A stretch of DNA of 19,858 nt from Ignavibacteria bacterium (GTDB lineage Bacteria; Bacteroidota; Ignavibacteria; Tepidaquicellales; OLB5): positions 1-19,858 of the forward strand of contig JAUQWT010000068.1 of the NCBI GenBank assembly GCA_030835005.1, in the 5' to 3' direction. A model generated the notes under the pieces. That model did not search any database. It saw only the letters and a list, made by a program, of their open reading frames with translations, and had not been told where the DNA came from. Every line of letters begins with the position of its first letter. The first letter of the stretch is position 1. The translations under genes were made by a program, and so were the position numbers. Positions 1 to 8,244 of the stretch are shown piece after piece.

Positions 1-140
1 TAAGAAACGCGCAGATGCATCATGTAACGTCTTTACTTTAACCAATTCTCATTAATTTTCGGAATGTATTTCTCTTTTTTATTGTTATATAAATAAATAA
101 GTTACAGGTAGAATCTAAACTTTTGACAGCAATTAAACAT
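1..140. other. Leading intergenic stretch, no gene recognised
   Basis: AT-rich sequence before the S8 protease. I see no gene, no RNA and no clear TAnnTTTG promoter box. The nearest resemblance is a TAAACTTTTG string at 116-125, whose TA and TTTG parts are two bases too far apart. It could be the downstream flank of a gene outside the window, but nothing in these bases proves that. Confidence 0.4.
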
Positions 141-2288
141 ATGAAGAAGTATTATTCGTTTTTGGTGATCATTGCGCTGCTATCCTTATCGTTTGTATCA
201 TTCAAGTCAGCAGATAATAAGATAGGAAAAATGCTTGGAAGCGCACTGGAAAACACAAGTGAAAATAACTTTGTCGTTTGGGTTTACTTAAAAGATAAGG
301 GGCCAAATGCTTCTGCAGAGCTGAACAGTCCGCTTCAAATAGTATCGCAGCGTTCGCTTGATAGAAGATCAAAGGTTAAACCGGCGGGTGAGCTTCTTGA
401 TTTTACAGATATTCCTCTTTACCCCGCATATATAAATGCAATTGCCTCTAATGTTACCAAAGTAAGGCATGGCGCAAAATGGCTAAACTCTGTGAGCGTT
501 GAAGTGAACCGTGAACAGTTAAATACACTTTCTCATTTTGATTTTGTTTCAAAGATAGAGCTTGTTGAGAGATTCAAAATGAAGAAGGAAAATATTGAAT
601 ATTCTTCTGATAACAGTCCGGTATTTCAAAATTCAATTGCAAACACAGATGACCCGCTTGCAGATTCACTTAATTACGGAACGGGAAGCGCGCTTTCACA
701 GATAACCCAGATAAAGGTTAATGTTGTTCACAACCAGGGGATTTACGGGCAGGGAGTCATGATAGCCAACTTTGATGCCGGATACTACAATTTAACCCAC
801 GAAGTCTTCACAACTCTGCCGATGAAGATCAGATCAAGATACGATTTCCAGACCCACAGCACTACGCTGACCGCGCACCCTCATGGAACTGCAACACTTT
901 CGCTGGTGGGCGGTTACAAACCGGGACAAATGATAAGCCCGGCATTCATGTCTGATTTCATTCTTGCAAGAACGGAAGTTGATCCGACGGAAACTCCCGT
1001 AGAAATGGATAACTGGATAGCTGCGGCTCACTGGGCAGATTCTCTTGGTGCTGATATCATAACAAGCTCGCTTGGCTACCTTGATTTTGACCCGCCGCAC
1101 ACAAGTTATACATGGCAGGACATGAACGGCAACACATTGCCGATCACAATTGCCGCAGATCTTGCAGTAAATAAAGGTATCATAGTCAGCAACTCAGCCG
1201 GAAATAACGGCTCGGGGGCTCACAATACTTTGGGCGGCCCGGCAGATGGTGATAGTGTAATTACGATCGGATCTGTTACTTCAACAGGATTGAGGTCTAA
1301 TTTCAGTTCAGTTGGCCCAACTACAGACGTTCCCCCGCGAATAAAGCCGGACCTGATGGCAATGGGAAGTAATAACTATATTGCCAATATTATTGGCAAT
1401 ACTTATGATAACGGGAGCGGGACATCATATTCCTGTCCCCTTGCTTCGGGAGTTTGCGCGCTGGTACTATCTGCAAACAAAGATCTTACACCTATGCAGG
1501 TAAGAGGAATTCTCAGAAAATTTGCAAGCAGGTCTAACACACCCGATAACAGTTACGGATGGGGGATAATTGACGCCAGCCTGTCTGTTGATTCAGCAAG
1601 GAAGCTTGATAATACTCCGCCGGTAATTCTGCATACTCAGCCCTTTACCAACACCGTCAGCAATGATGCCGTTGTAATGAAAGCAAAGATAACTGATAAC
1701 GGAATAATCCGGAACTGGGCAAACCAGGCGCCGCTTTTGTATTACCGGAAGAGTACAAACGCCGGAGCAACATGGACTCCATTTACACCCATCAGTTATT
1801 CTGCCCTTAATCTTGATACTTTCTCGTTCAGCATCACAGGCAGTGTTAGCGGAACTCATGTGCAGTACTATTTTGCTGCTCAGGATATTGCCAAGCCGGT
1901 TAAAATGGCAACGCTGCCGGAAGGCGGCAATGGCATCAACCCGCCGGGAATAAATCCGCCGCCAAATATTTTTCTATATACAGTTGGTGTAATTGGTATT
2001 GAACCGGTATCGACCGAGATTCCTTCAGCTTTTAAACTGTACAGCAACTATCCAAATCCGTTCAATCCGGTTACCAAAATAAAATTTGATATTGCAAAAC
2101 AAACAAATGCAAAACTTTCCGTTTACGATATGCTTGGAAGGATAGTAAAAGTGCTTGTGAACGAAGACCTGAGTGCAGGAATATATGAAATAAATTTTGA
2201 GGGCAGTTCACTGTCTTCGGGGGTATATTTTTACAAGCTTGAAACCGGTTACTTTGCAGATACAAAAAAAATGCTGATGGTCAAGTAA
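141..2288 (+). CDS. Secreted subtilisin-like (S8) serine protease with type IX secretion C-terminal sorting domain
   Basis: Predicted extracellular endopeptidase of 715 residues. I chose ATG at 141 because it begins a clean signal peptide (MKKYYSFLVIIALLSLSFVS); the in-frame TTG at 123 would add six polar residues. Numbered from 141, a propeptide-like region covers about 40-150. The catalytic triad is Asp212 (NFDAGY, replacing the usual D-[ST]-G), His248 (HPHGTA) and Ser429 (GTSYSCP), with oxyanion Asn355 in SNSAGNNG. After the catalytic domain (about 180-485) comes a linker/beta region. Residues from about 631 form a Por-type sorting domain (NYPNPFNPVTKIKF ... SSGVYFYKLETG), which in Bacteroidota directs export through the T9SS. 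No Shine-Dalgarno is visible, as is usual in this phylum. The gene is monocistronic and followed by a strong terminator. Family and secretion route are secure; the substrate is unknown. Confidence 0.93.
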   Translation: MKKYYSFLVIIALLSLSFVSFKSADNKIGKMLGSALENTSENNFVVWVYLKDKGPNASAELNSPLQIVSQRSLDRRSKVKPAGELLDFTDIPLYPAYINAIASNVTKVRHGAKWLNSVSVEVNREQLNTLSHFDFVSKIELVERFKMKKENIEYSSDNSPVFQNSIANTDDPLADSLNYGTGSALSQITQIKVNVVHNQGIYGQGVMIANFDAGYYNLTHEVFTTLPMKIRSRYDFQTHSTTLTAHPHGTATLSLVGGYKPGQMISPAFMSDFILARTEVDPTETPVEMDNWIAAAHWADSLGADIITSSLGYLDFDPPHTSYTWQDMNGNTLPITIAADLAVNKGIIVSNSAGNNGSGAHNTLGGPADGDSVITIGSVTSTGLRSNFSSVGPTTDVPPRIKPDLMAMGSNNYIANIIGNTYDNGSGTSYSCPLASGVCALVLSANKDLTPMQVRGILRKFASRSNTPDNSYGWGIIDASLSVDSARKLDNTPPVILHTQPFTNTVSNDAVVMKAKITDNGIIRNWANQAPLLYYRKSTNAGATWTPFTPISYSALNLDTFSFSITGSVSGTHVQYYFAAQDIAKPVKMATLPEGGNGINPPGINPPPNIFLYTVGVIGIEPVSTEIPSAFKLYSNYPNPFNPVTKIKFDIAKQTNAKLSVYDMLGRIVKVLVNEDLSAGIYEINFEGSSLSSGVYFYKLETGYFADTKKMLMVK

Positions 2289-2291
2289 CGC

Positions 2292-2347
2292 TTTATTAAA
2301 TTGATTTAATAAAAAACCGTCTGCCTCTGAATCCGGCAGACGGTTTT
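2292..2347. terminator. Bidirectional intrinsic terminator between convergent genes
   Basis: A 13-bp perfect stem (AAAACCGTCTGCC at 2313-2325 pairing with 2335-2347, 9-nt loop) has A's on one side and T's on the other, so it can work in both directions. It lies between the S8 protease stop and the stop of the convergent lipoprotein gene. Just before it, 2292-2313 holds a separate 10-bp AT-rich inverted repeat (TTTATTAAAT-tg-ATTTAATAAA). Confidence 0.9.
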
Positions 2348-2365
2348 ATTTTCGATAGAGGCTAT

Positions 2366-2887
2366 CTATCTTGGAGGAAAAACATCTTTACCTTCTTTAA
2401 CAACTATTCCGTCTCTTGTTGCCTGCCAGGTATAATCCCACCACTGTCTCGGATCATTTCTATCACCTGCTCTTTGAACGATCTGAACACCAAGAGGTAT
2501 TCCAACTCCGCCCATAGGAAGGATCGGCTGACCCTGCGGACCTTTTTTCACACCAATTTTTCCGTGAGCAGTATCTGTTGAAGCCGGATCTATCTGCCAT
2601 CCTGTGGCTGTCATCCACCCGGTAATTTTTAAAGGCCTGTTAAACTGAACGTGAAAGTCGTTTACTATAGTATCCTGTGAATTGTTCTTCAGCCTGAAGT
2701 TTAATACGTTTCCTACCCAGAATGGTTCAATTGTGATGGTTGAAGGTGTCATCCCTGTTGTTGGGTTGAATTCATCCGGAGATGATGTGCCCAAAGGATT
2801 ACTATCGCTGCAAGCCGAGAAGATTGCTGCAATTGCAAATAATACTGTGAATAAAGCTGTTTTGAGATTGAATTTTGAGTTTTTCAT
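2366..2887 (-). CDS. Putative lipoprotein of unknown function
   Basis: A 173-residue protein I do not recognise. The N-terminus (MKNSKFNLKTALFTVLFAIAAIFSAC) is a lipoprotein signal with lipobox FSAC and lipidated Cys26, followed by a Ser/Pro-rich tether. The mature part looks like one beta-rich domain: a region around residues 50-90 (ITIEPFWVGNVLNFRLKNNS ... DFHVQFNRP) resembles Ig/beta-sandwich folds of exported proteins. The C-terminal half is rich in Gly, Pro and Trp (QWWDYTWQ) and ends in VFPPR. The start is ATG at 2887 with only an A/G-rich stretch upstream. A Bacteroidetes-type -7 box and a palindrome lie about 40-75 nt upstream. It is convergent with the S8 protease and is the last gene downstream of the STAND regulator. 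Being a lipoprotein is well supported; no function can be assigned. Confidence 0.8.
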   Translation of the reverse strand: MKNSKFNLKTALFTVLFAIAAIFSACSDSNPLGTSSPDEFNPTTGMTPSTITIEPFWVGNVLNFRLKNNSQDTIVNDFHVQFNRPLKITGWMTATGWQIDPASTDTAHGKIGVKKGPQGQPILPMGGVGIPLGVQIVQRAGDRNDPRQWWDYTWQATRDGIVVKEGKDVFPPR

Positions 2888-2927
2888 TTTTTTTCTTTCT
2901 TTGATTGATTAATTGATTAACTTGTTA

Positions 2928-2963
2928 CAAAATTAATCCGGAAGCTTACCGATACCTTATCGG
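2928..2963 (-). promoter_or_regulatory. Promoter of the lipoprotein gene with palindrome over the -33 position
   Basis: On the minus strand TAATTTTG (2935-2928) matches the Bacteroidetes -7 box TAnnTTTG. It predicts a leader of about 36 nt that contains a tandem of TTGATTGATTAATTGATTAA-type repeats. No TTTG lies at the expected -33 position. Instead a perfect inverted repeat CCGATA-cct-TATCGG (2949-2963) overlaps it, as an operator or activator site would. Confidence 0.5.
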
Positions 2964-2988
2964 AAACCTTATCAATAAGCAAAAAATG

Positions 2989-3019
2989 AAAAAAACGTCA
3001 AATCAAGCATTTTTTGATT
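2989..3019 (-). terminator. Weak candidate terminator after the STAND regulator
   Basis: Reading the minus strand, a 6-bp stem AATCAA/TTGATT (3019-3001) with a 7-nt loop is followed, after five bases, by a run of seven T's (2995-2989). The stem is short and AT-only, so termination would be inefficient. It lies about 60 nt beyond the regulator stop. Confidence 0.35.
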
Positions 3020-3078
3020 AGTTTTAGCAGGGTTTTGTTACGAATTTCTAATTCATAATACTAAACTAGATATGAAGA

Positions 3079-6000
3079 CTACTCTCCAGTTAGCCCTTTC
3101 AGTTCGTTCAGTTCTGTTTGAGGAGGCTTTCTTCCCATCTCTTCTTCATATACTGCAATGTATCTCTCATACTTGTTTACGGCAAGATTCAGTTTTCCGA
3201 GCTTACTGTAAGCAATAATTTGATACTTAAAAGATATGTAATTTATCGGGTCAGTGTGATTTAGCTTTTCTGCATACCGGATTACTTCTTCCATCTTGTT
3301 TTGCGCGGCAAGTGTTTCAAGCAGGATCTCTGTGTTCTTGACAAATTTGTTTCTGTACTCTTCACGGAGGCTTTCACACCACGGGTCGTAATATCCTTCA
3401 AGTACATCTCCGGAATACAGATTGACGGCTTTGATTAGATATTCGATCCGCTTCTGCAGGTCTTGAACTGAACCTGCTTTAATGATTGTCCTGTCAAAAT
3501 CTTCCAGATCTGAATAATAATTGAACTCATCGTTTAGTCTAAGCGTCTTATCCATATAAGTAATGAAATCGGGGTTTTTTATTGCCAGACCGGCATCGAT
3601 GTCTTTTGATTGTGTCTTGAGTGCAGTTCTTAGGTTTGATACTGCCTGATGAAATGTGTTATCTGCGCTGTCAATAGGTGTATCACCGTAGAAGATATCA
3701 ATTATCTTGTCTTTTGAGAGTGATTTGTTATGAGATAACATGAGGTAGCATAAAATCAGCTTTCTGTTTTTCCTGACCCATTTTTTATCCTGTATTTCTT
3801 CACCATGCATAATAAATCTCAGCCCTCCAAACGCCATCATTTTAAGATCATATTGCCTGTCGATCAGTTTCTGCAGCTGATCCCTGTATTCATTGCTGAT
3901 CCATTCAAGTTCTGAAATCTCATGAATAGAAGCCAGCCAATCACCTGTAGTTTCTTTAAATCTGTTTTTCAATAAACTGAAAATACCGCTAGATCTCATA
4001 AATTCGCGGAGCAAGAATGAAAAGTATCCTTTTTCTTTGGATACTAATAGAACCTTATCAAGATATTCAATACAGGTTTCTGGATTCCCGTTATTGAAAT
4101 AGAATTTGGCAGTATAAAAACCTGCTATTGTTTTGTCATAATACGAATCAATAGAAGATAGAAATTCATTCACTCTGCACAATTCCTTTTCGGTTTCTGC
4201 AGCTGGCGCCGTATCAAGACTGTTTATGGTTTTCAATAGGGATATGAGGATACTATCCGACTCTGTAGATCTGTTTATATATTTTTCAGCAAGATCAAAA
4301 TAGTTACTTGCGCTTTCTTTCCTTCCCAGGTAGAAACTGCATTCACCCAAAAACTGATAGCTTAAATATATATACTGACTATTTTTTATCTTTAATGACA
4401 TCCTGTTGATCTCTTCTGCGAGTGCTATTGCAGGTATATAGTCTCCAGTTTCAAATATCAATGTATATTCAGTCATTTTCACCAGTAAATCAAAAATAGG
4501 AGAAGAGAAGTAGCGGACAAGTTTAAGGGTCTCATCGTAGTAATCTTTCGCCAAACAGTACTTTCCAGAGCGAGAATACAATATACTGAGGTTCCCCAGA
4601 ACTACAAGTTTTCTTTGGAGGCTTTTAGTCATACTTAATGTAAGCTCGTAATAATGGATAGAATGCACAAATTCACCTCTTATAATATTCAGGTTACCAA
4701 GCAGATTGTAGATATCTTCAGTGATTGAACTGTTCTCAATGGTTTTGCACAGATCTAATGCCAGATTAGCATATTTCAGCGAAGTTTCTAATTCATTATT
4801 GAAAAAATAAACATTAGCCAGATAGTAAAAAACTCTGGCCCTGTTTGTTTCTGAGGTCTTCTTCTTCTCAAGTGCCAATAGTTCTTTCATTGCATCGGAC
4901 GTTTTTCCCTGATTCAGCAAAATTCCAAGTCTGGAAATCGTCGCTTTGATAGTGAAATCTTCATCTTTTTCCTTTCCGGATAATTCAATTGATTTGTTAA
5001 TATAATCAAGTGACTTATCCAGGTCTCCGTGGTAAAACTTGTGAAGTATGCCTTTATAATACAGCAGATCCTTCTTCAGTTTCAGGCTGCTTTCGTCAAA
5101 GGAGTCTATCCATTTCCAGAGTTTTTCAAACCTTCCGTTCAGGAAAAATTCTTCAAAATATTCCTTTATGAGTATCTCTAGATGTTCCGGTTTGTTTGCA
5201 AGGGCACAATAATCAATTGCTTTTTCAATTTCAGAAACAGATTTGTAATAAAGACAGGATCTGTACATCAGCTCATTCCTTACTTCATCAGAAAGCAACT
5301 CCAGCGATTTAGTATAGAGAAAAACTTTGAAAAGCTGTATGTAACTATAGTTTGTTACATTTCTCCCGTCCGAATGTATGAAGTGCTTTGACTCAAGGAA
5401 AATGTTTCTATTCAGCAAGAGATCTAGAAACTCATTACCGTTACTTATCTGCAATATCCGGTTACAGGCGTCCAAATCGAAGCTTTCGAGGTGCGAAGTT
5501 CTAAGCAGAAAGTCTTTTACACTGGAGTCCATCCTGTTGAAAATCTCTTCTGCAAAATAATCAAATATGTTTGCAGGTATTGATTTGAGATATACTTCAC
5601 CTCTAACTTCATTCTCATCAAAAGACTGCATTACCAAATGAAGACCGGTTACCCACCCGCCAAGTGAAGACAACAGATATTCAATAGACTCTTCGGATAG
5701 CGAAATACCATAAACTGTGCCGGCTAACGATGAGATTTCTTCCTTATTAAACATCAGCTCTTTCTGCGTAATCTCTCTTAGCTGTCTTTTCGCTCTTAAA
5801 TGTGTTAAACTCAGTTTGGGTAATTGCCTGGATACTATCAGCAACTGAACGTTCACAGGGAGATCTCTAATTAGTAAATCAAGAAATTCAAATGTGTTTT
5901 CACTATCCTGAAGTTCATGAAGGTCATCCAACACAATAAGGATCTTTTCTGTAAAAGTATTCAGCATATCATTTATCATTATTCCGGCGAGCTCAGTCAA

Positions 6001-6363
6001 AAGAGCTTGATGGTCTTTAATCCTGATCGAATCGTTTTCAGCCATCTCAATGGTTTCAAGTAAGCTATTGCCAAATTGCAGATTGATCTTTCTTAATGAA
6101 CTTACTAAGTATTCAATGAGGTCAAAAACACTTTTCATATCTGCTGTAACCTGCACCCAGGCTGTCATTCTGCCCGATGAGTTGATGAACTCCGTTACAA
6201 TTGTGGTTTTGCCATATCCCGCCGGAGCAGTTAACAGCAAAAGTTTTCTATCTTCTGAAGATAACAATACCTTTGTAATACCGCTTCTTGCGATGATGTT
6301 CTTTGGGGCCTTCGGGGGTGTGATCCGGGTTTGTATGACTTGCCGGAGCCTGGTTTTATCCAT
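3079..6363 (-). CDS. MalT-like STAND ATPase transcriptional regulator with TPR repeats and C-terminal winged-helix/BTAD domain
   Basis: A large one-protein signalling regulator of 1094 residues. ATG at 6363 is preferred over the upstream TTG at 6378, because a -7 box lies at 6367-6374, inside the longer reading. Numbered from 6363: an N-terminal MalT-type ATPase has Walker A GYGKTT near 49-54 (APAGYGKTT) and Walker B ILIVLDD near 141-147. A winged-helix-like region and then about 400 residues of TPR-like helices run roughly 370-800. The last 250 residues carry an OmpR/SARP-type DNA-binding domain (about 842-945, FHQAVSNLRTAL) and a BTAD domain (about 947-1094, YSGDVLEGYYDPWCESLREEYR). STAND proteins of this class switch oligomeric state on ligand and ATP binding. 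In AfsR-like SARPs the wHTH-BTAD is N-terminal; here it is at the C-terminus. Divergence from hutI suggests it may control histidine catabolism, which is inference only. Confidence 0.88.
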   Translation of the reverse strand: MDKTRLRQVIQTRITPPKAPKNIIARSGITKVLLSSEDRKLLLLTAPAGYGKTTIVTEFINSSGRMTAWVQVTADMKSVFDLIEYLVSSLRKINLQFGNSLLETIEMAENDSIRIKDHQALLTELAGIMINDMLNTFTEKILIVLDDLHELQDSENTFEFLDLLIRDLPVNVQLLIVSRQLPKLSLTHLRAKRQLREITQKELMFNKEEISSLAGTVYGISLSEESIEYLLSSLGGWVTGLHLVMQSFDENEVRGEVYLKSIPANIFDYFAEEIFNRMDSSVKDFLLRTSHLESFDLDACNRILQISNGNEFLDLLLNRNIFLESKHFIHSDGRNVTNYSYIQLFKVFLYTKSLELLSDEVRNELMYRSCLYYKSVSEIEKAIDYCALANKPEHLEILIKEYFEEFFLNGRFEKLWKWIDSFDESSLKLKKDLLYYKGILHKFYHGDLDKSLDYINKSIELSGKEKDEDFTIKATISRLGILLNQGKTSDAMKELLALEKKKTSETNRARVFYYLANVYFFNNELETSLKYANLALDLCKTIENSSITEDIYNLLGNLNIIRGEFVHSIHYYELTLSMTKSLQRKLVVLGNLSILYSRSGKYCLAKDYYDETLKLVRYFSSPIFDLLVKMTEYTLIFETGDYIPAIALAEEINRMSLKIKNSQYIYLSYQFLGECSFYLGRKESASNYFDLAEKYINRSTESDSILISLLKTINSLDTAPAAETEKELCRVNEFLSSIDSYYDKTIAGFYTAKFYFNNGNPETCIEYLDKVLLVSKEKGYFSFLLREFMRSSGIFSLLKNRFKETTGDWLASIHEISELEWISNEYRDQLQKLIDRQYDLKMMAFGGLRFIMHGEEIQDKKWVRKNRKLILCYLMLSHNKSLSKDKIIDIFYGDTPIDSADNTFHQAVSNLRTALKTQSKDIDAGLAIKNPDFITYMDKTLRLNDEFNYYSDLEDFDRTIIKAGSVQDLQKRIEYLIKAVNLYSGDVLEGYYDPWCESLREEYRNKFVKNTEILLETLAAQNKMEEVIRYAEKLNHTDPINYISFKYQIIAYSKLGKLNLAVNKYERYIAVYEEEMGRKPPQTELNELKGLTGE

Positions 6364-6366
6364 ATT

Positions 6367-6397
6367 GAAATATAACAATAGTAATTTATCAATTAAA
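6367..6397 (-). promoter_or_regulatory. Promoter of the STAND regulator, probably giving a leaderless mRNA
   Basis: On the minus strand TTTA (6397-6394), a 19-nt gap and TATATTTC (6374-6367) match the Bacteroidetes TTTG-N19-TAnnTTTG pattern except for the last base of each box. The ATG at 6363 follows only 3 nt after the box, so transcription would start at or next to the start codon. Confidence 0.55.
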
Positions 6398-6461
6398 CGT
6401 AATAATTAACTGTTAAAATTGAGTCTGTAAAATGAGTTTATTATTTAAGTCTTTCTTAAAC

Positions 6462-6469
6462 TATATTTG
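6462..6469 (+). promoter_or_regulatory. -7 box of the hutI promoter, probably leaderless
   Basis: TATATTTG is a perfect TAnnTTTG -7 box. The chosen hutI ATG at 6474 begins 5 nt after its final G, where the transcription start is expected. No good TTTG is present 19 nt upstream; the nearest is TTTA at 6437-6440, with a 21-nt gap. Activator dependence is therefore possible. Confidence 0.55.
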
Positions 6470-6473
6470 CAGT

Positions 6474-7718
6474 ATGAATGTACTTATAGAGAACGCAAAA
6501 CAAGTTATAACCTGTCATTCGCGAGGAAGAAAATTCAAATCCGGAAAAAACCAGTCTGAAATAGGACTGATCAATAACCATTCGATTTATATCGAAAACG
6601 GTAGAATAAAGTGGATTGGTAATAAACTTCCGTCAGTGCTCAGGAAAAAGAACGTCCTAAAGATAAATGCAGGTAACAAAACTGTTCTTCCTGGATTCAT
6701 TGACTCTCATACCCACCTGGTTTTTGCAGGTAACAGAGCTGATGAGTACTCAATGCGCATAAATGGCAGCACATATGAGCAAATCGCCAAAACGGGCGGC
6801 GGAATACTAAACACAGTAGAAGCGGTCAGGAAAGCCTCAAAAAATGAGCTGCTGGAGTTAGCAGCAAAAAGAGTGGAATCTTCTATCGGATTTGGTGTAA
6901 CCACAATTGAAGCCAAGTCAGGCTACGGACTTGATACTGTTTCGGAGATAAAGATGCTTGAGGTTATCAATGAACTTAATCAAATATTACCTGTTGATGT
7001 CTATCCTACATTCCTTGGTGCTCATGCGTTCCCGAAAGATAAAACAAAAGATGAGTATATTGATGAAATACTCTATGAAATGATACCCCAAATCGCGAAG
7101 AAGAATCTTGCTATTTTTATAGATGCGTTTTGCGAGAGAAAATATTTTTCTGCGGCTCAAACCGAGAAAATTTTCAGGCAAGGAACAAAATTCAGTCTTA
7201 TTCCCAAGTTACACACTAACCAGTTTTATTCGGTTGGCGGAATCCAGGCGGCTTTAAAGTGCGGCGCAGTTTCTGTTGATCATCTTGAAGTAATGACTGC
7301 AAGAGATATCAAAGCGTTGAAAGGGAAAAGTACAATTGCATGCCTGCTTCCGGGTGTTTCATACTTTCTGGATATACCGTATGCACCGGCAAGAATGCTG
7401 ATTGAAAATAAAGTTCCTGTAGCACTTGCCACTGATTTTAATCCGGGCAGCGCAATGAGCGAAAATATACAGTTTACAATGAGCTTGGCAGTCCAGCTTT
7501 TAAGAATGAATGTTGAGGAAACCATAAATGCTGTTACAATAAATGCTGCCGCTGCACTTGGTGTTTCACACAATGTTGGAAGTATTGAAACAGGGAAGCA
7601 GGGCGATTTACTGATTTTTGATACTCCAAACTACAAAGATATCCTGTATCATTTTGGCGTTAATCAGCTTGAATATGTCATTAAGAAAGGCGAAGTAATT
7701 CATAAGAACCCTCTTTGA
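6474..7718 (+). CDS. hutI: Imidazolonepropionase (imidazolone-5-propionate hydrolase)
   Basis: Cytoplasmic metal-dependent amidohydrolase of 414 residues. It opens the ring of 4-imidazolone-5-propanoate to give N-formimidoyl-L-glutamate, the third step of histidine degradation. ATG at 6474 is chosen over the in-frame ATG at 6432: it gives the usual family length and N-terminus (MNVLIENAKQVIT), and the longer form would run through the -7 box. Metal ligands expected for the family are visible: His79 and His81 (DSHTHLVFAGNRADEY), His247 (KLHTNQF) and Asp321 (ATDFNPGS). His184 lies in LGAHAFP, and the substrate-binding segments SGYGLD and NPGSAMSENIQF are present. It is divergent from the STAND-BTAD regulator. 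The next gene on the strand, ftcD, uses its product but lies 690 nt away behind a separate promoter and terminator. hutH and hutU are not nearby. Confidence 0.96.
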   Translation: MNVLIENAKQVITCHSRGRKFKSGKNQSEIGLINNHSIYIENGRIKWIGNKLPSVLRKKNVLKINAGNKTVLPGFIDSHTHLVFAGNRADEYSMRINGSTYEQIAKTGGGILNTVEAVRKASKNELLELAAKRVESSIGFGVTTIEAKSGYGLDTVSEIKMLEVINELNQILPVDVYPTFLGAHAFPKDKTKDEYIDEILYEMIPQIAKKNLAIFIDAFCERKYFSAAQTEKIFRQGTKFSLIPKLHTNQFYSVGGIQAALKCGAVSVDHLEVMTARDIKALKGKSTIACLLPGVSYFLDIPYAPARMLIENKVPVALATDFNPGSAMSENIQFTMSLAVQLLRMNVEETINAVTINAAAALGVSHNVGSIETGKQGDLLIFDTPNYKDILYHFGVNQLEYVIKKGEVIHKNPL

Positions 7719-7815
7719 GTTTCAATTATCTCTCACTATTATTTAATGAAATTGTGCTATTTTCAAAGTTTTTGGAACTTTAGCATTTCCGGAATATCGA
7801 TCGGAATTAAATTTA

Positions 7816-7860
7816 CGAATTAATTCGGTTTTTGTTACGGAATTATTAAGTCTATTTTTG
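7816..7860 (+). promoter_or_regulatory. Promoter of an independent transcript, with an adjacent palindromic operator-like site
   Basis: TTTG at 7831-7834 and TATTTTTG at 7853-7860 are both perfect matches to the Bacteroidetes -33 and -7 boxes, 18 nt apart. This is the best promoter in the window. A perfect 12-bp palindrome CGAATTAATTCG (7816-7827) ends three bases before the -33 box, where an activator or repressor would bind. Transcription should begin near 7865. Confidence 0.6.
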
Positions 7861-7893
7861 TTTATTGAAATTTGAAATTAACCTAAAAAAAGA

Positions 7894-7962
7894 ATGAATA
7901 ATGTTCTGAAAGTAGTTTTATTTGCACACTTCATAATACTTTTGATCTCTGCTATTAGCTAA
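7894..7962 (+). CDS. Candidate 22-residue hydrophobic micropeptide
   Basis: An ATG-to-TAA frame encoding MNNVLKVVLFAHFIILLISA plus two residues (IS): one lysine near the N-terminus and then a single membrane-spanning stretch. It begins about 30 nt after the predicted transcription start and follows an A-rich leader (CCTAAAAAAAGA). Size and layout resemble small membrane peptides, including type I toxins. At 22 codons, however, the frame could occur by chance, and no coding statistics can be applied. Confidence 0.25.
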   Translation: MNNVLKVVLFAHFIILLISAIS

Positions 7963-8179
7963 GGCTTGAATTACTTAACCAATTGCATGCAATTAGCAAT
8001 TTGTTCTGGAGTTTCTGTTCTACTACAAATTCATGTAATGTCCTTTTCGCAAAAACTGGGTTTTGAAAATAGTATGAATCTCCCGTAAACACGTTATTTA
8101 CATGCAGATTTAGTAAGACTAACTTTGACTGATTAAGTAAGTAAAAAAACTGCCGGAACAGGTAGTAGATATTATAGAG

Positions 8180-8207
8180 TTTTCTGCCCCACCAGTTTGG
8201 CAGAAAA
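8180..8207 (+). other. 9-bp stem-loop inside the putative transcript
   Basis: TTTTCTGCC (8180-8188) pairs perfectly with GGCAGAAAA (8199-8207) across a 10-nt loop. No T tract follows on either strand, so it is not an intrinsic terminator. It is more likely an RNA structural element or protein site. Confidence 0.5.
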
Positions 8208-8244
8208 GTAAAATGAAACTGTAAATATTTTCATTATTTCTCCC

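Noticed and set aside
2899..2922. CRISPR or long tandem repeat in the lipoprotein leader
   Set aside because: Only a few imperfect copies of a short TTGATTGATTAA unit; no spacers and no cas genes.
6050..6409. 119-codon plus-strand open frame inside the STAND regulator
   Set aside because: Antisense to the conserved Walker A region of a clear protein; the translation has no family features.
6432..6473. Upstream in-frame ATG of hutI adding 14 residues
   Set aside because: The extra residues are not part of the HutI family, and the -7 box TATATTTG lies within them.
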